Shown one piece after another: positions 10,950-19,809 of a stretch of DNA of 64,000 nucleotides. The notes beneath the pieces were generated by a model that saw only the letters and a program-made list of their open reading frames with translations, searched no databases and was not told where the DNA came from. Origin of the DNA: an uncultured Erythrobacter sp. (GTDB taxonomy: Bacteria > Pseudomonadota > Alphaproteobacteria > Sphingomonadales > Sphingomonadaceae). Made by a program: the position numbers and the translations under genes. Position 1 is the first letter of the stretch; the number at the start of each line of letters is the position of its first letter. The stretch spans positions 124,001 through 188,000 of the forward strand of contig CANMIS010000004.1 of assembly GCA_947498065.1 (NCBI GenBank), given 5' to 3'.

Positions 10950-11932
10950 GCTGTGCGTTCCTTAGCGGGGGTTGAGAGAGGGTTGCTGCGGCGTTCGCCG
11001 AGCCAGATTTTCACGGTCAGCTGCTCACCATCGAGCGCTTGCGGCGCTTCGGGTTCAAAGCCTGCGTCAAACAAGAGGTCGCGCAATTGCGCATCGGAAA
11101 AGCCAAGGCGCGCATGGGCGTGGCGATCGCGCAATTCTTCGTGATTGTGCGCGGCAAAATCGACGATCGCGATGCGCCCGCCGGGCCGGGTGACCCGCGC
11201 TGCCTCCACCAGTGCAAGCGCAGGGTCTTGCACGAAATGGAGCACTTGATGGATCACAATGGTATCAAAGCTTGCAGCCGCAAAGGGCAGATCGCCGAGA
11301 TCACCCTGCACCAGTTCGATTTGCTCAGTAGGGAGATGTTGCAATTTGGCCCGCGCGATCCGCAGCATCTCAAGGCTCTTATCGAGCGCAACAATTCGAT
11401 CAGCGCTGCCCGCGAACAATTCCGCCATGCGACCTGTTCCCGTGCCGATATCGAGCAGCGTCCCAAGCGGCGCTTCGCCAAGAGCACGGGTCAAAGCCTT
11501 CTCGACCTCGCTGTCTGAACTGTGCAGGCGGCGCAGCTCATCCCATTCGCCGGCATGGCGCGCAAAGTAACCCTCGGCGGCCTCTTCCCGAGCGGTCCGG
11601 ATCGCGGCGAGTTTGCGCATATCTTCTGCGCAGGCCTGGCCAAAATCCTGATCTTCCACCTCAGCAATGGCGAGCAAGCGAGCAACCGCCTCAACCACAG
11701 GAGAGGCTTGCTCCGCCCCGCCCTGCATCCGCAAGAACACCCAGCTGCCCTCGCGCCGGCGCTCTGCCAGGCCTGCATCGCACAAGATCCCTACATGGCG
11801 AGAGACGCGCGGCTGGCTCTGCCCGAGCACCTGCGCGAGTTCGCCCACGGCCAATTCCATCGCCGAAAGCAGGCGCATAATGCGTAGCCGAGTGGGGTCG
11901 GCCAGCGCGCGGAAGATTGTGTCGATATTCAT
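10946..11932 (-). CDS. ArsR-family regulator fused to an AdoMet-dependent methyltransferase domain (SahR-like)
   Basis: 328 residues. Residues 1-90 are an ArsR winged helix (ADPTRLRIMRLL, then GQSQPRVSRHVGIL as recognition helix). Residues 140-270 are a class I methyltransferase with the AdoMet loop LLDIGTGTGRMAELF (159-173) and a second-motif region VQGDLGDLPFAAASFDTIV. It heads the metF-metH operon, and a palindrome sits within its own promoter. The likely role is a repressor that reads AdoMet or S-adenosylhomocysteine and controls the operon and itself, as known for SahR-type regulators. Whether the methyltransferase domain is a sensor or an enzyme is not evident. The predicted transcript start lies only about five bases before ATG, leaving no room for a ribosome site. 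Confidence 0.85.
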   Translation of the reverse strand: MNIDTIFRALADPTRLRIMRLLSAMELAVGELAQVLGQSQPRVSRHVGILCDAGLAERRREGSWVFLRMQGGAEQASPVVEAVARLLAIAEVEDQDFGQACAEDMRKLAAIRTAREEAAEGYFARHAGEWDELRRLHSSDSEVEKALTRALGEAPLGTLLDIGTGTGRMAELFAGSADRIVALDKSLEMLRIARAKLQHLPTEQIELVQGDLGDLPFAAASFDTIVIHQVLHFVQDPALALVEAARVTRPGGRIAIVDFAAHNHEELRDRHAHARLGFSDAQLRDLLFDAGFEPEAPQALDGEQLTVKIWLGERRSNPLSTPAKERTA

Positions 11933-11943
11933 CGTGAGGACAA

Positions 11944-11971
11944 CATATAAAGATATTTTTATATCTGTAAA
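11944..11971 (-). promoter_or_regulatory. Promoter and operator of the arsR-fusion/metF/metH operon
   Basis: On the minus strand TTTACA (11971-11966) and TATATG (11949-11944) are separated by 16 bases. The spacer holds the perfect palindrome AGATATAAAAATATCT (11951-11966; arms of 6, loop of 4). An AT-rich operator of this type placed between -35 and -10 would block RNA polymerase. The sequence resembles operators described for SahR. Binding by the adjacent ArsR fusion is an inference. Confidence 0.65.
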
Positions 11972-12086
11972 TGCACCAAGGTCATAGGAGTTAGCCCTTA
12001 GCTTCTCACCGTAACAACGCGCGGACTTGCATTCTGATCCGCCGGGCGCGAAACCCCCCGTTCGAAAACGTCAAAGGACGCGCAAA

Positions 12087-13991
12087 ATGAAGCTGGGTTG
12101 CTGCTATTATCCTGAACATTGGCCCGAGGATGTGTGGGCCGATGATGCGCGGCGCATGGCCGAAATGGGCCTGTCGCTGGTGCGGATCGGCGAATTTGCC
12201 TGGAGCCGGATTGAGCCGCAGCCGGGCAAGTTTGAGTGGGATTGGCTCGACCGGGCAATTGAAACCCTCGCCGATGCGGGCCTCAAAATCATCCTTGGCA
12301 CACCAACCGCGACGCCGCCCAAATGGCTGGTCGATCAAATCCCGGATATGGTGGCGATTGACGAACAAGGCCGCCCGCGCGGCTTTGGCTCGCGGCGACA
12401 TTACTGCTTCTCACACATGGGATACCGCGCCGAGAGCCGCCGGATCACCGCAGCCATGGCAGAGCGCTATGGCGCGCATCCCGCGATCACCATGTGGCAA
12501 ACCGACAATGAATATGGCTGTCACGACACGGTTTTGAGCTTCTCAGATGCCGCCGCTGAGCGTTTCCGCGAATGGCTCGCCGAGCGCTACGGCGATGTCG
12601 ATGCGCTGAATGCCGCGTGGGGCAATATGTTCTGGAGCATGGAATATCGCACCTTTACTGAGATCGATCCGCCGCACCTCACTGTAACCGAGGCGAACCC
12701 AGCGCATTGGCTCGACTACAGGCGATTTGCATCAGACGAAGTCGCCAGCTTCAACCGCGAGCAGACCGAAATCCTGCGCGCGGCATCGCCGGGCCGCGAT
12801 ATCACTCACAATTTCATGGGGTTCTTCACCGAGTTCGATCACTATGACGTCAGCCAGGATTTGGACGTCGCAACGTGGGATTCTTACCCGCTTGGTTTCC
12901 TCGAGCAATTCTGGTTCAGCGAAGACGAAAAGCACGAATTTCTGCGCCAAGGCCACCCCGATATCGCCGCCTTTCACCACGATCTGTATCGCGGCTGCAC
13001 GGGCGGGCGCTGGGGCGTGATGGAGCAGCAACCGGGCCCGGTGAACTGGGCGCGCTTCAATCCTGCGCCGCTGCCCGGAATGGTGGCGCTATGGACGCTG
13101 GAGGCGATGGCGCACGGGGCGGAATTCACCAGCTATTTCCGCTGGCGGCAGGCGCCTTTTGCGCAGGAGCAAATGCACGCTGGCCTGCTGAGGCCCGACA
13201 GCGAGGAAGCGCCAGCAGCAGACGAAGTGCGAGAAGCCGCAAGGGTGATTGCTGATATCGGCCCGCAAGATACCGCTCAAGCGCCTGTCGCTCTGGTGTT
13301 TTCTTATGAGGCGGCATGGGTTTGCGGTATTCAGCCGCAGGGAAAGAGTTTCCGCTATCTGGAGCTGGTGTACGAGCATTATTCCGCGCTGCGCCGCGCT
13401 GGGCTCGACGTCGATATTGTCTCGCCCGCCGCAGAGCTGACCGAATACAAAATGGTCGTCATCCCGACCCTGCCCATTGTGCCCGATGGCTTTGCGGAGA
13501 AGCTGGCAGCGCTTGAGTGCCCCGTGCTGATCGGGCCCCGTTCCGGCAGCAAGACAGAGAGCTTTTGCATTCCAGACAATCTAGCACCCGGCGCATTGCA
13601 AGAGCTGTTCGCGCTCAAAGTCACCCGCGCAGAAAGCATTCGCGATGGTGTGAGCGAGCCGGGTCAAGGCTTTGATATCACGCGCTGGCGCGAGGATATT
13701 GCCAGTGATTTAGAGCCTGAATTTGCCGATGCTGATGGCCGTGGCGTGGTCTACGAGCAAGATAATCGCCGCTATCTCTCCATCTGGCCGGATCGCGCTT
13801 TGCTTGATCAGCTTGTTGCACGCATGGCCAGCGAGGCGGGGGTTGCGCTCACAGCCCTGTCTGATGGCTTACGCACCCGGCGCAGCGCCTCACATATCTT
13901 CGCGTTCAACTATTCTAGCACGCCAGTCGTCTGGCCTGAAACCGGCGAAGAAATTGCGCCCGCAGGCTATGCGATCGCTCGCCGCGCATGA
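12087..13991 (+). CDS. Beta-galactosidase, glycoside hydrolase family 42
   Basis: 634 residues. It starts MKLGCCYYPEHWPEDVW at ATG 12087 with AAGGA about nine bases upstream; an in-frame extension to 12027 has no ribosome site. The GH42 acid/base is E142 in TDNEYG and the nucleophile is E313 in VMEQQPG, both intact. No signal peptide is seen, so it should act in the cytoplasm on imported galactosides, releasing galactose (or arabinose, as some family members do). It heads a four-gene plus-strand operon with an oxidoreductase, an aldo/keto reductase and a dioxygenase, suggesting oxidation or reduction of the freed sugar. Confidence 0.9.
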   Translation: MKLGCCYYPEHWPEDVWADDARRMAEMGLSLVRIGEFAWSRIEPQPGKFEWDWLDRAIETLADAGLKIILGTPTATPPKWLVDQIPDMVAIDEQGRPRGFGSRRHYCFSHMGYRAESRRITAAMAERYGAHPAITMWQTDNEYGCHDTVLSFSDAAAERFREWLAERYGDVDALNAAWGNMFWSMEYRTFTEIDPPHLTVTEANPAHWLDYRRFASDEVASFNREQTEILRAASPGRDITHNFMGFFTEFDHYDVSQDLDVATWDSYPLGFLEQFWFSEDEKHEFLRQGHPDIAAFHHDLYRGCTGGRWGVMEQQPGPVNWARFNPAPLPGMVALWTLEAMAHGAEFTSYFRWRQAPFAQEQMHAGLLRPDSEEAPAADEVREAARVIADIGPQDTAQAPVALVFSYEAAWVCGIQPQGKSFRYLELVYEHYSALRRAGLDVDIVSPAAELTEYKMVVIPTLPIVPDGFAEKLAALECPVLIGPRSGSKTESFCIPDNLAPGALQELFALKVTRAESIRDGVSEPGQGFDITRWREDIASDLEPEFADADGRGVVYEQDNRRYLSIWPDRALLDQLVARMASEAGVALTALSDGLRTRRSASHIFAFNYSSTPVVWPETGEEIAPAGYAIARRA

Positions 13992-14030
13992 TGACTTGCC
14001 ATTCCGCCGCCGCGCAGACATGAGCCAGCC

Positions 14031-15110
14031 ATGAGCACTGCACGCAAATACGCAATCATCGGATGCGGCATGATGGGCCGCGAGCATATGCAGAACCTCG
14101 CGCTGGTTTCCGGCGCGGAACTGGTCGCGATTGCTGATCCCGATGCCGGGTCACGCAGTGCCGCCGTTGCGCTCGCAAGCGAGCTCGGCCAGGCCATCAC
14201 CTGCCATGATGACAACGCCGCAATGCTGCGCGAGGCGAAGCCCGACGCCGTCATCATCGCATCGCCCAATTTCACTCATTACGACGTCGTTGCGCCTGTC
14301 ATGGAAGCGGGCTGCGCGGTGCTACTCGAAAAGCCAATGTGTACGAGCGTCGATGATGCAGAGGCGCTGGCCAAAGTCGCGCGCGACTATGAGGGGCTTT
14401 TCTGGGTTGGTCTCGAATACCGCTACATGCCGCCGGTCACGCGCTTTATTGAGCGGGTTCATGCTGGCGAGGCGGGCGATATCAAAATGCTCGCCATTCG
14501 CGAGCACCGCTTCCCATTCCTCGAAAAAGTCGGCGATTGGAACCGTTTCAACCGCAACACCGGCGGCACTCTGGTGGAAAAATGCTGCCACTTCTTCGAT
14601 CTAATGCGGCACATCCTGCGCGATGAGCCCGTGCGCGTGTTTGCCAGCGGCGCTCAAGACGTAAACCACCTCCATGAGACATATGGCGGCGAGACGCCGG
14701 ACATTATCGACAATGCCTTTGTCATGGTGAACTTCGCAGGCGGCGCGCGCGCCGTACTGGACCTGTGCATGTTTGCCGAAGGGTCTGAGCAGCAGGAAGA
14801 AATCAGCGCCGCCGGCCCCATTGGCAAGATGGAAGTGAAGCTGCCGCGCGGCCAAGTGATCTGGTCTCCGCGTGATAGGTCTGGCCCGCACCGCGAAACA
14901 GTCGACACGCCTGCCGATGCCCTCGCCGCTGGCGATCACCACGGGGCCACCTATTATCAGCTGCGCGATTTCCACGCGGCGCTGCTGAGCGGCGGCGAAC
15001 CGCTGATTACGGCTCGCGATGGCTATCGCTCGGTTGTCATCGGCGCTGCTGCCCAGCAAAGCATCGCCACCGGCCAGCCGGTCGAACTCAATTTCTCAGA
15101 CGAAGGTTAG
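14031..15110 (+). CDS. Gfo/Idh/MocA family NAD(P)-dependent oxidoreductase
   Basis: 359 residues with an N-terminal Rossmann motif (AIIGCGMMGREHM) and the family EKP motif (LLEKPM, near residue 100) followed by the larger substrate-binding half. Members oxidise or reduce sugars, sugar acids and inositols. Placed 39 bases after the GH42 gene and 3 bases before an aldo/keto reductase, it may act on the monosaccharide released by the galactosidase, for example as a galactose-type dehydrogenase. The substrate is a guess from context only. Confidence 0.8.
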   Translation: MSTARKYAIIGCGMMGREHMQNLALVSGAELVAIADPDAGSRSAAVALASELGQAITCHDDNAAMLREAKPDAVIIASPNFTHYDVVAPVMEAGCAVLLEKPMCTSVDDAEALAKVARDYEGLFWVGLEYRYMPPVTRFIERVHAGEAGDIKMLAIREHRFPFLEKVGDWNRFNRNTGGTLVEKCCHFFDLMRHILRDEPVRVFASGAQDVNHLHETYGGETPDIIDNAFVMVNFAGGARAVLDLCMFAEGSEQQEEISAAGPIGKMEVKLPRGQVIWSPRDRSGPHRETVDTPADALAAGDHHGATYYQLRDFHAALLSGGEPLITARDGYRSVVIGAAAQQSIATGQPVELNFSDEG

Positions 15111-15113
15111 ACT

Positions 15114-16067
15114 ATGCCGCAAATCATGCCCCCAATCGGCTTTGGCCTTTGGAAAATCCCGCGCGAAGACACGGCCGCAACCGTCGTGGAGGCGATCCGC
15201 GCAGGGTACCGTCATTTCGACAGCGCAGCGGATTACGGCAATGAGATTGAAACTGGCCAAGGCATTGCGCAGGCGATCTCTGAAGGTCTGGTGACTCGCG
15301 AAGAGCTGTGGATCACCTCTAAGCTGTGGAACACATTCCATGCGGCCGAACATGTCGAAGAAGCCTGCCGCAAGTCACTGGATGACCTCGGCGTCGAGCA
15401 GCTTGATCTCTACCTTATTCACTTCCCAATTGCGCTGGAATATGTGCTGATTGAGACGCGCTATCCGCCCGAATGGGTGCATGATCCCGCCGCCAATTCA
15501 GGCATGAAACTCGCCAAGGTTCCGCTGCACGCGACTTGGGCGGCGATGGAGGCTCTGGTCGACAAAGGCCTCGTGAAACAGATCGGCGTGTGCAATTACA
15601 ACACTGGCCTGATCCATGATTTGATGAGCTATGCCCGGATCGCACCAGCGATGCTGCAAGTGGAATCGCATCCGTTTCTGACGCAGGAGAAGCTGATCCG
15701 CTGCGCGGGCGCTTACGGCATTCCGGTCACCGCCTTTTCCCCGCTCGGCGCGCAAAGCTATTTCGAGCTCGACATGGCGCAAAAGGAAGAAAGCGTTCTC
15801 GGCTCTGCTCCCGTCATGGTGGCGGCTCAGGCGCATGGCAAAACGGCGGCGCAAGTGGTGCTGCGCTGGGGCGTGCAACGCGGCACGGCGGTGATCCCAA
15901 AGACCACCAAGCCGGAGCGGATGCGCGAGAACCTAGGCATTGATGATTTTGAATTGAGCCAAGTTGAAATGGCCGCGATCAGCGCGCTCAATCAAGATCG
16001 CCGATTCAACGATCCCGGCGTGTTCGCTGAGGCGGCGTTCGGCACCTTCCACCCGATTTACGATTGA
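15114..16067 (+). CDS. Aldo/keto reductase, xylose reductase-like
   Basis: 317-residue TIM-barrel AKR. The catalytic tetrad is visible: D36 and Y41 (DSAADYGNE), K70 (ITSKLWN) and H103 (YLIHFP). The end of the protein (RRFNDPGVFAE.AFGTFHPIYD) is typical of D-xylose reductase-like enzymes that reduce aldoses to alditols with NADPH. The gene is packed between the Gfo/Idh/MocA gene (3 bases) and the dioxygenase gene (7 bases), so it shares their transcript. Natural substrate unknown. Confidence 0.82.
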   Translation: MPQIMPPIGFGLWKIPREDTAATVVEAIRAGYRHFDSAADYGNEIETGQGIAQAISEGLVTREELWITSKLWNTFHAAEHVEEACRKSLDDLGVEQLDLYLIHFPIALEYVLIETRYPPEWVHDPAANSGMKLAKVPLHATWAAMEALVDKGLVKQIGVCNYNTGLIHDLMSYARIAPAMLQVESHPFLTQEKLIRCAGAYGIPVTAFSPLGAQSYFELDMAQKEESVLGSAPVMVAAQAHGKTAAQVVLRWGVQRGTAVIPKTTKPERMRENLGIDDFELSQVEMAAISALNQDRRFNDPGVFAEAAFGTFHPIYD

Positions 16068-16074
16068 GCGCGCG

Positions 16075-16992
16075 ATGAGTGACACCCCCGAATTCCCAGC
16101 CATCATAACCGGCGGCGGCGATCTTAGCGCGTTCATCGGCGCGAATAAGCCGGCGGTCGACGCCGCGCTGGATCGTGCTGGCGCCCTGCTGTTTCGCGGG
16201 TTCGATGTGCCAGATCCACTCGCCTTCGATGCAGCGATTGAGGCTTACGGTGAGGCTGGCTTCACCTATGAGGATTCGCTCTCGAATGCGGTGCGCACCA
16301 ATGTGACGCCGCGCGTTTTCACCGCCAATGAAGCGCCGCCAGAGACCGAGATTTTCCTGCATCACGAGATGGCGCAGACCCCGCTGTTTCCGGCGAAACT
16401 GTTTTTCTATTGCGAGATTGCGGCGGAAAGGGGCGGGGCGACGCCGCTGTGCCGGTCCGACTGGGTGCTCGATCAATTGCGCGCTGCCAATCCGGAATTC
16501 GTCGCGCGCGTCGAGGCCGAGGGCGTGCGCTACACCAATGTCATGCCGGGCCGCGACGATGCAGGCTCTGGCCAAGGGCGCAGCTGGCGCAGCACGCTGA
16601 GCGTGGCCGACCAAGCGGGCGCGGAGGCGCGGCTGTCAGAGCTCGGCTATTCATGGGAATGGCTGGAGGATGAAAGCCTGCGCGTCACCACGGCGGCTTT
16701 GCCTGCGGTGCGCGAACTCGCTGGTGGCGGCACCAGCTTCTTCAACCAGCTGATCGCCGCGTTCAGAGGCTGGGCTGACAGCCGCAACGATCCCAACCGC
16801 GCGATTACCTTTGGCGGCGGAGAGCCGATCACGCCGCAGGACATGGCCGATGCGATCCGCATTGCGGATGAGCTGACCCATGATCTGACCTGGGAGGCGG
16901 GCGATGTGGCTTTGCTCGACAATTATCAGGTGATGCATGGCCGGCGGCCATTCGCGGGCAAACGCCGGGTGCTGGCCTCTCTGATCGCCTAA
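16075..16992 (+). CDS. TauD/TfdA-family (SyrP-like) Fe(II)/2-oxoglutarate dioxygenase
   Basis: 305 residues from ATG 16075, seven bases after the aldo/keto reductase stop. The double-stranded beta-helix iron site appears as H96-x-E98 (LHHEMAQ) with H288 (MHGRRPF) and an arginine near 297 for 2-oxoglutarate. The carboxylate is Glu rather than the Asp of classical TauD, as in clavaminate synthase- and SyrP-like members. A dioxygenase at the end of a beta-galactosidase operon is unusual and its substrate cannot be predicted. It overlaps the convergent symporter gene by four bases. Confidence 0.75.
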   Translation: MSDTPEFPAIITGGGDLSAFIGANKPAVDAALDRAGALLFRGFDVPDPLAFDAAIEAYGEAGFTYEDSLSNAVRTNVTPRVFTANEAPPETEIFLHHEMAQTPLFPAKLFFYCEIAAERGGATPLCRSDWVLDQLRAANPEFVARVEAEGVRYTNVMPGRDDAGSGQGRSWRSTLSVADQAGAEARLSELGYSWEWLEDESLRVTTAALPAVRELAGGGTSFFNQLIAAFRGWADSRNDPNRAITFGGGEPITPQDMADAIRIADELTHDLTWEAGDVALLDNYQVMHGRRPFAGKRRVLASLIA

Positions 16993-18689
16993 GCGCTTCG
17001 GCGCGCAGCCATTCCCCAGACGCCAAGGTTCGCGATCACCAAAGCGCTGATCAGCAATCCGAACGCCGCGCCCGGCCCCGCGACCGACGCAAGCCCCAGC
17101 GGCGAGAACAGCAGGTAGGTCGCCACGACGCAGCTGAACAAGGTTACTGCCAGCGGCTTTGCAAAGCGCCACGGCGTCATATCGACCTGTTCCTTGCGGG
17201 TGAATTGCCACGCCTCTGCGCGCGGACGCAGCCAGCCGCAGGCCAGCATGATGCCAACCTCAATCCAGAACAGCACGGCATAGAGATGGATGAAGTGCAG
17301 CGTGATCACATCATCAAAGACGAAGCGGATGAGACCGTAGGTGACTACATGGAAGATGATCACCAGCTTCGCACCCAGCGCGGGAACGCGTGATGTGAAC
17401 AGGCCGACGATCACGATCACAACGGTCGGGATGTTGTAGAAACCAGTGAAGACCCGGATGAGCTGCCACAGCCCTTCTGGTGAGAAATAGAGCAGCGGCG
17501 CGACCACGAAGGAGAACAGCGCGATCACCAGGCTGGCGATCTTGGCGACCCGCACCAGTTCTGCATCGCTCGCCTCGCCGCCGCGCGAGGGCGCATAGAC
17601 GTCCAAGGCAAATAGGGTTGCAGCGGAATTGAGCAATGAATTGAAAGAGCTGAACACCGCGCCCAGCAGGACCGCGAGGAAGAAGCCGGACAGATAGACC
17701 GGCAAGACGTCGCGGATCAGCCGCGGATAGGCCTCGTCAATCGTACCCAGTCCGGGGCCATAAAGGTGGAACGCAATGACGCCGGGGATCATCATCATGA
17801 ACGGCACCAGTATCTTGAAGAAGCCGGAGAACAGCACGCCCTTTTGTCCCTCGGCAAGGCTCTGCGCGCCAAGCGTGCGCTGGATCACATATTGATTGGT
17901 GCACCAGTAAAAGAGGTTGGCGAAGATCATGCCGGTGAAGATCGTGCCGAACGGCGTTGGATCATCCGCTGCGCCAATCGCGTTCAGTTTCTCAGGGTTT
18001 TGCGTCGTGATTTGAGCCAGGCCATCACCAAAGCTGCCGCCGCCCAGGGCGATCAGGCCAAACACGGGCACAAGCACTCCGATGATGAGCAAGCCCACGC
18101 CATTGAGCGTGTCGGAAATCGCCACCGCGCGCAGGCCGCCAAAGATTGCATAGACCGCGCCGGTCACACCGATGGCAATCACCGTCATCACCAATGCCGG
18201 GAAGTACGCGAGACCGGTCAGCGTGGGCACATCGAACAACAGCAACACGGCGACCGAGCCGGAATAGAGCACGCTAGGGATCGTCACCAGGCCGTATCCG
18301 AGCATGAACAGCACCACCGACATGCGGCGGACCACCGGATCGAACCGGTCATTGAGGAATTGCGGCAGGGTGGTGAAAGCGCCCGCGAGATATTTTGGCA
18401 GGAATATGAGCGCCATCGCAATGGTCGCGACCGCCGCCGTCACCTCCCAGCCCATGCTCGACATGTTGTAGCCATAGGCAGAACCATTCAGCCCAATCAG
18501 CTGCTCTGCGGAAAGGTTGGTGAGCAGCAGGGAACCCACGATAAAGGTCGCGCCCAGCCCGCGCCCCGCGAGGAAATAGCCGTCTTTGGTATCAGCCGTC
18601 CCGCGCGTTTTCAGCCAGCTGATCCATCCGACCAGCGCCATAAAGAACACGCAGCTGAGCGCGGTGAAGAGCAGATTTCCTGGGCTCAC
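16989..18689 (-). CDS. Sodium/solute symporter (SSS family, sugar-transporter-like)
   Basis: 566 residues with about 14 hydrophobic segments. The family region GYFLAGRGL, the sodium-site stretch NLSAEQLIGLNGSAYGYNMSSMGWE and the long central block are SGLT/VcSGLT-like, so a sodium-coupled monosaccharide importer is likely. It starts at GTG 18689, overlapping the stop of the BciA-like gene by four bases (GTGA), and ends against the dioxygenase. Position opposite the GH42 operon suggests uptake of galactose or a related sugar; that substrate is inferred from context. Confidence 0.82.
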   Translation of the reverse strand: MSPGNLLFTALSCVFFMALVGWISWLKTRGTADTKDGYFLAGRGLGATFIVGSLLLTNLSAEQLIGLNGSAYGYNMSSMGWEVTAAVATIAMALIFLPKYLAGAFTTLPQFLNDRFDPVVRRMSVVLFMLGYGLVTIPSVLYSGSVAVLLLFDVPTLTGLAYFPALVMTVIAIGVTGAVYAIFGGLRAVAISDTLNGVGLLIIGVLVPVFGLIALGGGSFGDGLAQITTQNPEKLNAIGAADDPTPFGTIFTGMIFANLFYWCTNQYVIQRTLGAQSLAEGQKGVLFSGFFKILVPFMMMIPGVIAFHLYGPGLGTIDEAYPRLIRDVLPVYLSGFFLAVLLGAVFSSFNSLLNSAATLFALDVYAPSRGGEASDAELVRVAKIASLVIALFSFVVAPLLYFSPEGLWQLIRVFTGFYNIPTVVIVIVGLFTSRVPALGAKLVIIFHVVTYGLIRFVFDDVITLHFIHLYAVLFWIEVGIMLACGWLRPRAEAWQFTRKEQVDMTPWRFAKPLAVTLFSCVVATYLLFSPLGLASVAGPGAAFGLLISALVIANLGVWGMAARRSA

Positions 18690-19672
18690 TCGGCGGTTTC
18701 CAACAATTTGGCATAGTGATCGCGCAGGGTGTCTTCGCCGAATTCAGGTGTCATATCGGGATCATATTGGCCGGTTTTCGGGTCGAGCACCAGCATGCTT
18801 TCCGTCGCATAATAGCGCGCGATCCGGGCGTATTCGGCTTTTTCCGCGCACCAACTCGACCAACGCTCCCCAAGGGCAAACAGGCCTGCAAACACGCTCA
18901 TCATGCCAACCGGTACGCGCCGCACCTTGACCTCGCGGCCGAGCAACTCGCTTAGCATGGCGGCTTGGTCGAGCGGGCCAATTGCGGGGCCTGGCCCGCC
19001 GATCGGGAGGATGCGGTTGTGGCGCTCAGTGTCTGAGATGCAATCGGCTATGAAGCGCGCGAGGTCCGCGTCGCTGATCGGCTTACACCGGGTCAGCTCG
19101 CCATTGCCGAACACCATGAATGGCTTGCCTTTTTGTACGCCTTTAACTTGCCCAGACAGGGACTTGAAGAAGGCGGTTGGCCGGACGATTGAATAGGTGA
19201 GACCTGACGCGGCAAGCTCCGCTTCAAACCTCAGCTTCGCACGCTGGAATGCGAGCAGCGGCTTTTGCACGCAGATGGCCGACAGCAAGATGAAGTGCCG
19301 CGTCCCAGCAGCCTTCGCGGCCGCGAGGGCATACGAATTGGCTCTGTAATCAATGGCCTCAGCATCTTTCGCCGTGCCGCTGCGAGAGGCGAGGCATGAG
19401 ACGACTGCATCGAACGGACCGCCTTGGAAAAGGTCGCGTCCAATCGAATTAGGGTCAGTGACATCGCCAAAGCGGCATTCAGCGCCTGCTTGCTGGAGCT
19501 CTTGAACGATGGCATCTGCCACTGGTGAGCGCCGCAGAGCCGCGACCACTGCATGCCCATCAGACAACAAAGCAGCCACAACCGCCCGGCCAATCGTCCC
19601 GCTCGCACCCAGAACAAGCACACGCTTGCGTTCTGCTTCTTTGTTGTCTGATGGCAAAGGCGGCGCGGGCAA
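18686..19672 (-). CDS. bciA: NAD(P)-binding reductase resembling divinyl chlorophyllide a 8-vinyl-reductase (BciA)
   Basis: About 328 residues from TTG 19672 (a second TTG at 19657 is also possible). It has an N-terminal Rossmann motif VLVLGASGTIGRAVV and stretches characteristic of BciA/DVR: HFILLSAICVQKPLLAFQRAK, the IVRPTAFFKSLSGQV block, and YYATESMLVLD near the C-terminus. BciA reduces the C8 vinyl group during bacteriochlorophyll synthesis. No other photosynthesis gene is in the window, but bciA often lies apart from the photosynthesis cluster. It overlaps the symporter gene by four bases, an odd pairing. It could alternatively be a general atypical short-chain reductase; the motif match makes BciA the better reading. 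Confidence 0.72.
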   Translation of the reverse strand: MPAPPLPSDNKEAERKRVLVLGASGTIGRAVVAALLSDGHAVVAALRRSPVADAIVQELQQAGAECRFGDVTDPNSIGRDLFQGGPFDAVVSCLASRSGTAKDAEAIDYRANSYALAAAKAAGTRHFILLSAICVQKPLLAFQRAKLRFEAELAASGLTYSIVRPTAFFKSLSGQVKGVQKGKPFMVFGNGELTRCKPISDADLARFIADCISDTERHNRILPIGGPGPAIGPLDQAAMLSELLGREVKVRRVPVGMMSVFAGLFALGERWSSWCAEKAEYARIARYYATESMLVLDPKTGQYDPDMTPEFGEDTLRDHYAKLLETAE

Positions 19673-19809
19673 ATGTCCATCCCGGTGAGAATTGCGCCAC
19701 GCAGTCAGTAGCGAACTCGTCTCAGCGCCTAGTCACGTTCAATATCGGAAGGCGCCCGGAAAACCAAGCGCGGATCACCGGCCCAAATGCGCCGGGCCAT
19801 CAGGGCAAA

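Noticed and set aside
17766-18716. Plus-strand frame of 316 codons opposite the sodium symporter
   Set aside because: Composition dominated by His, Arg, Glu and Gln, typical of the complement of a membrane protein gene.
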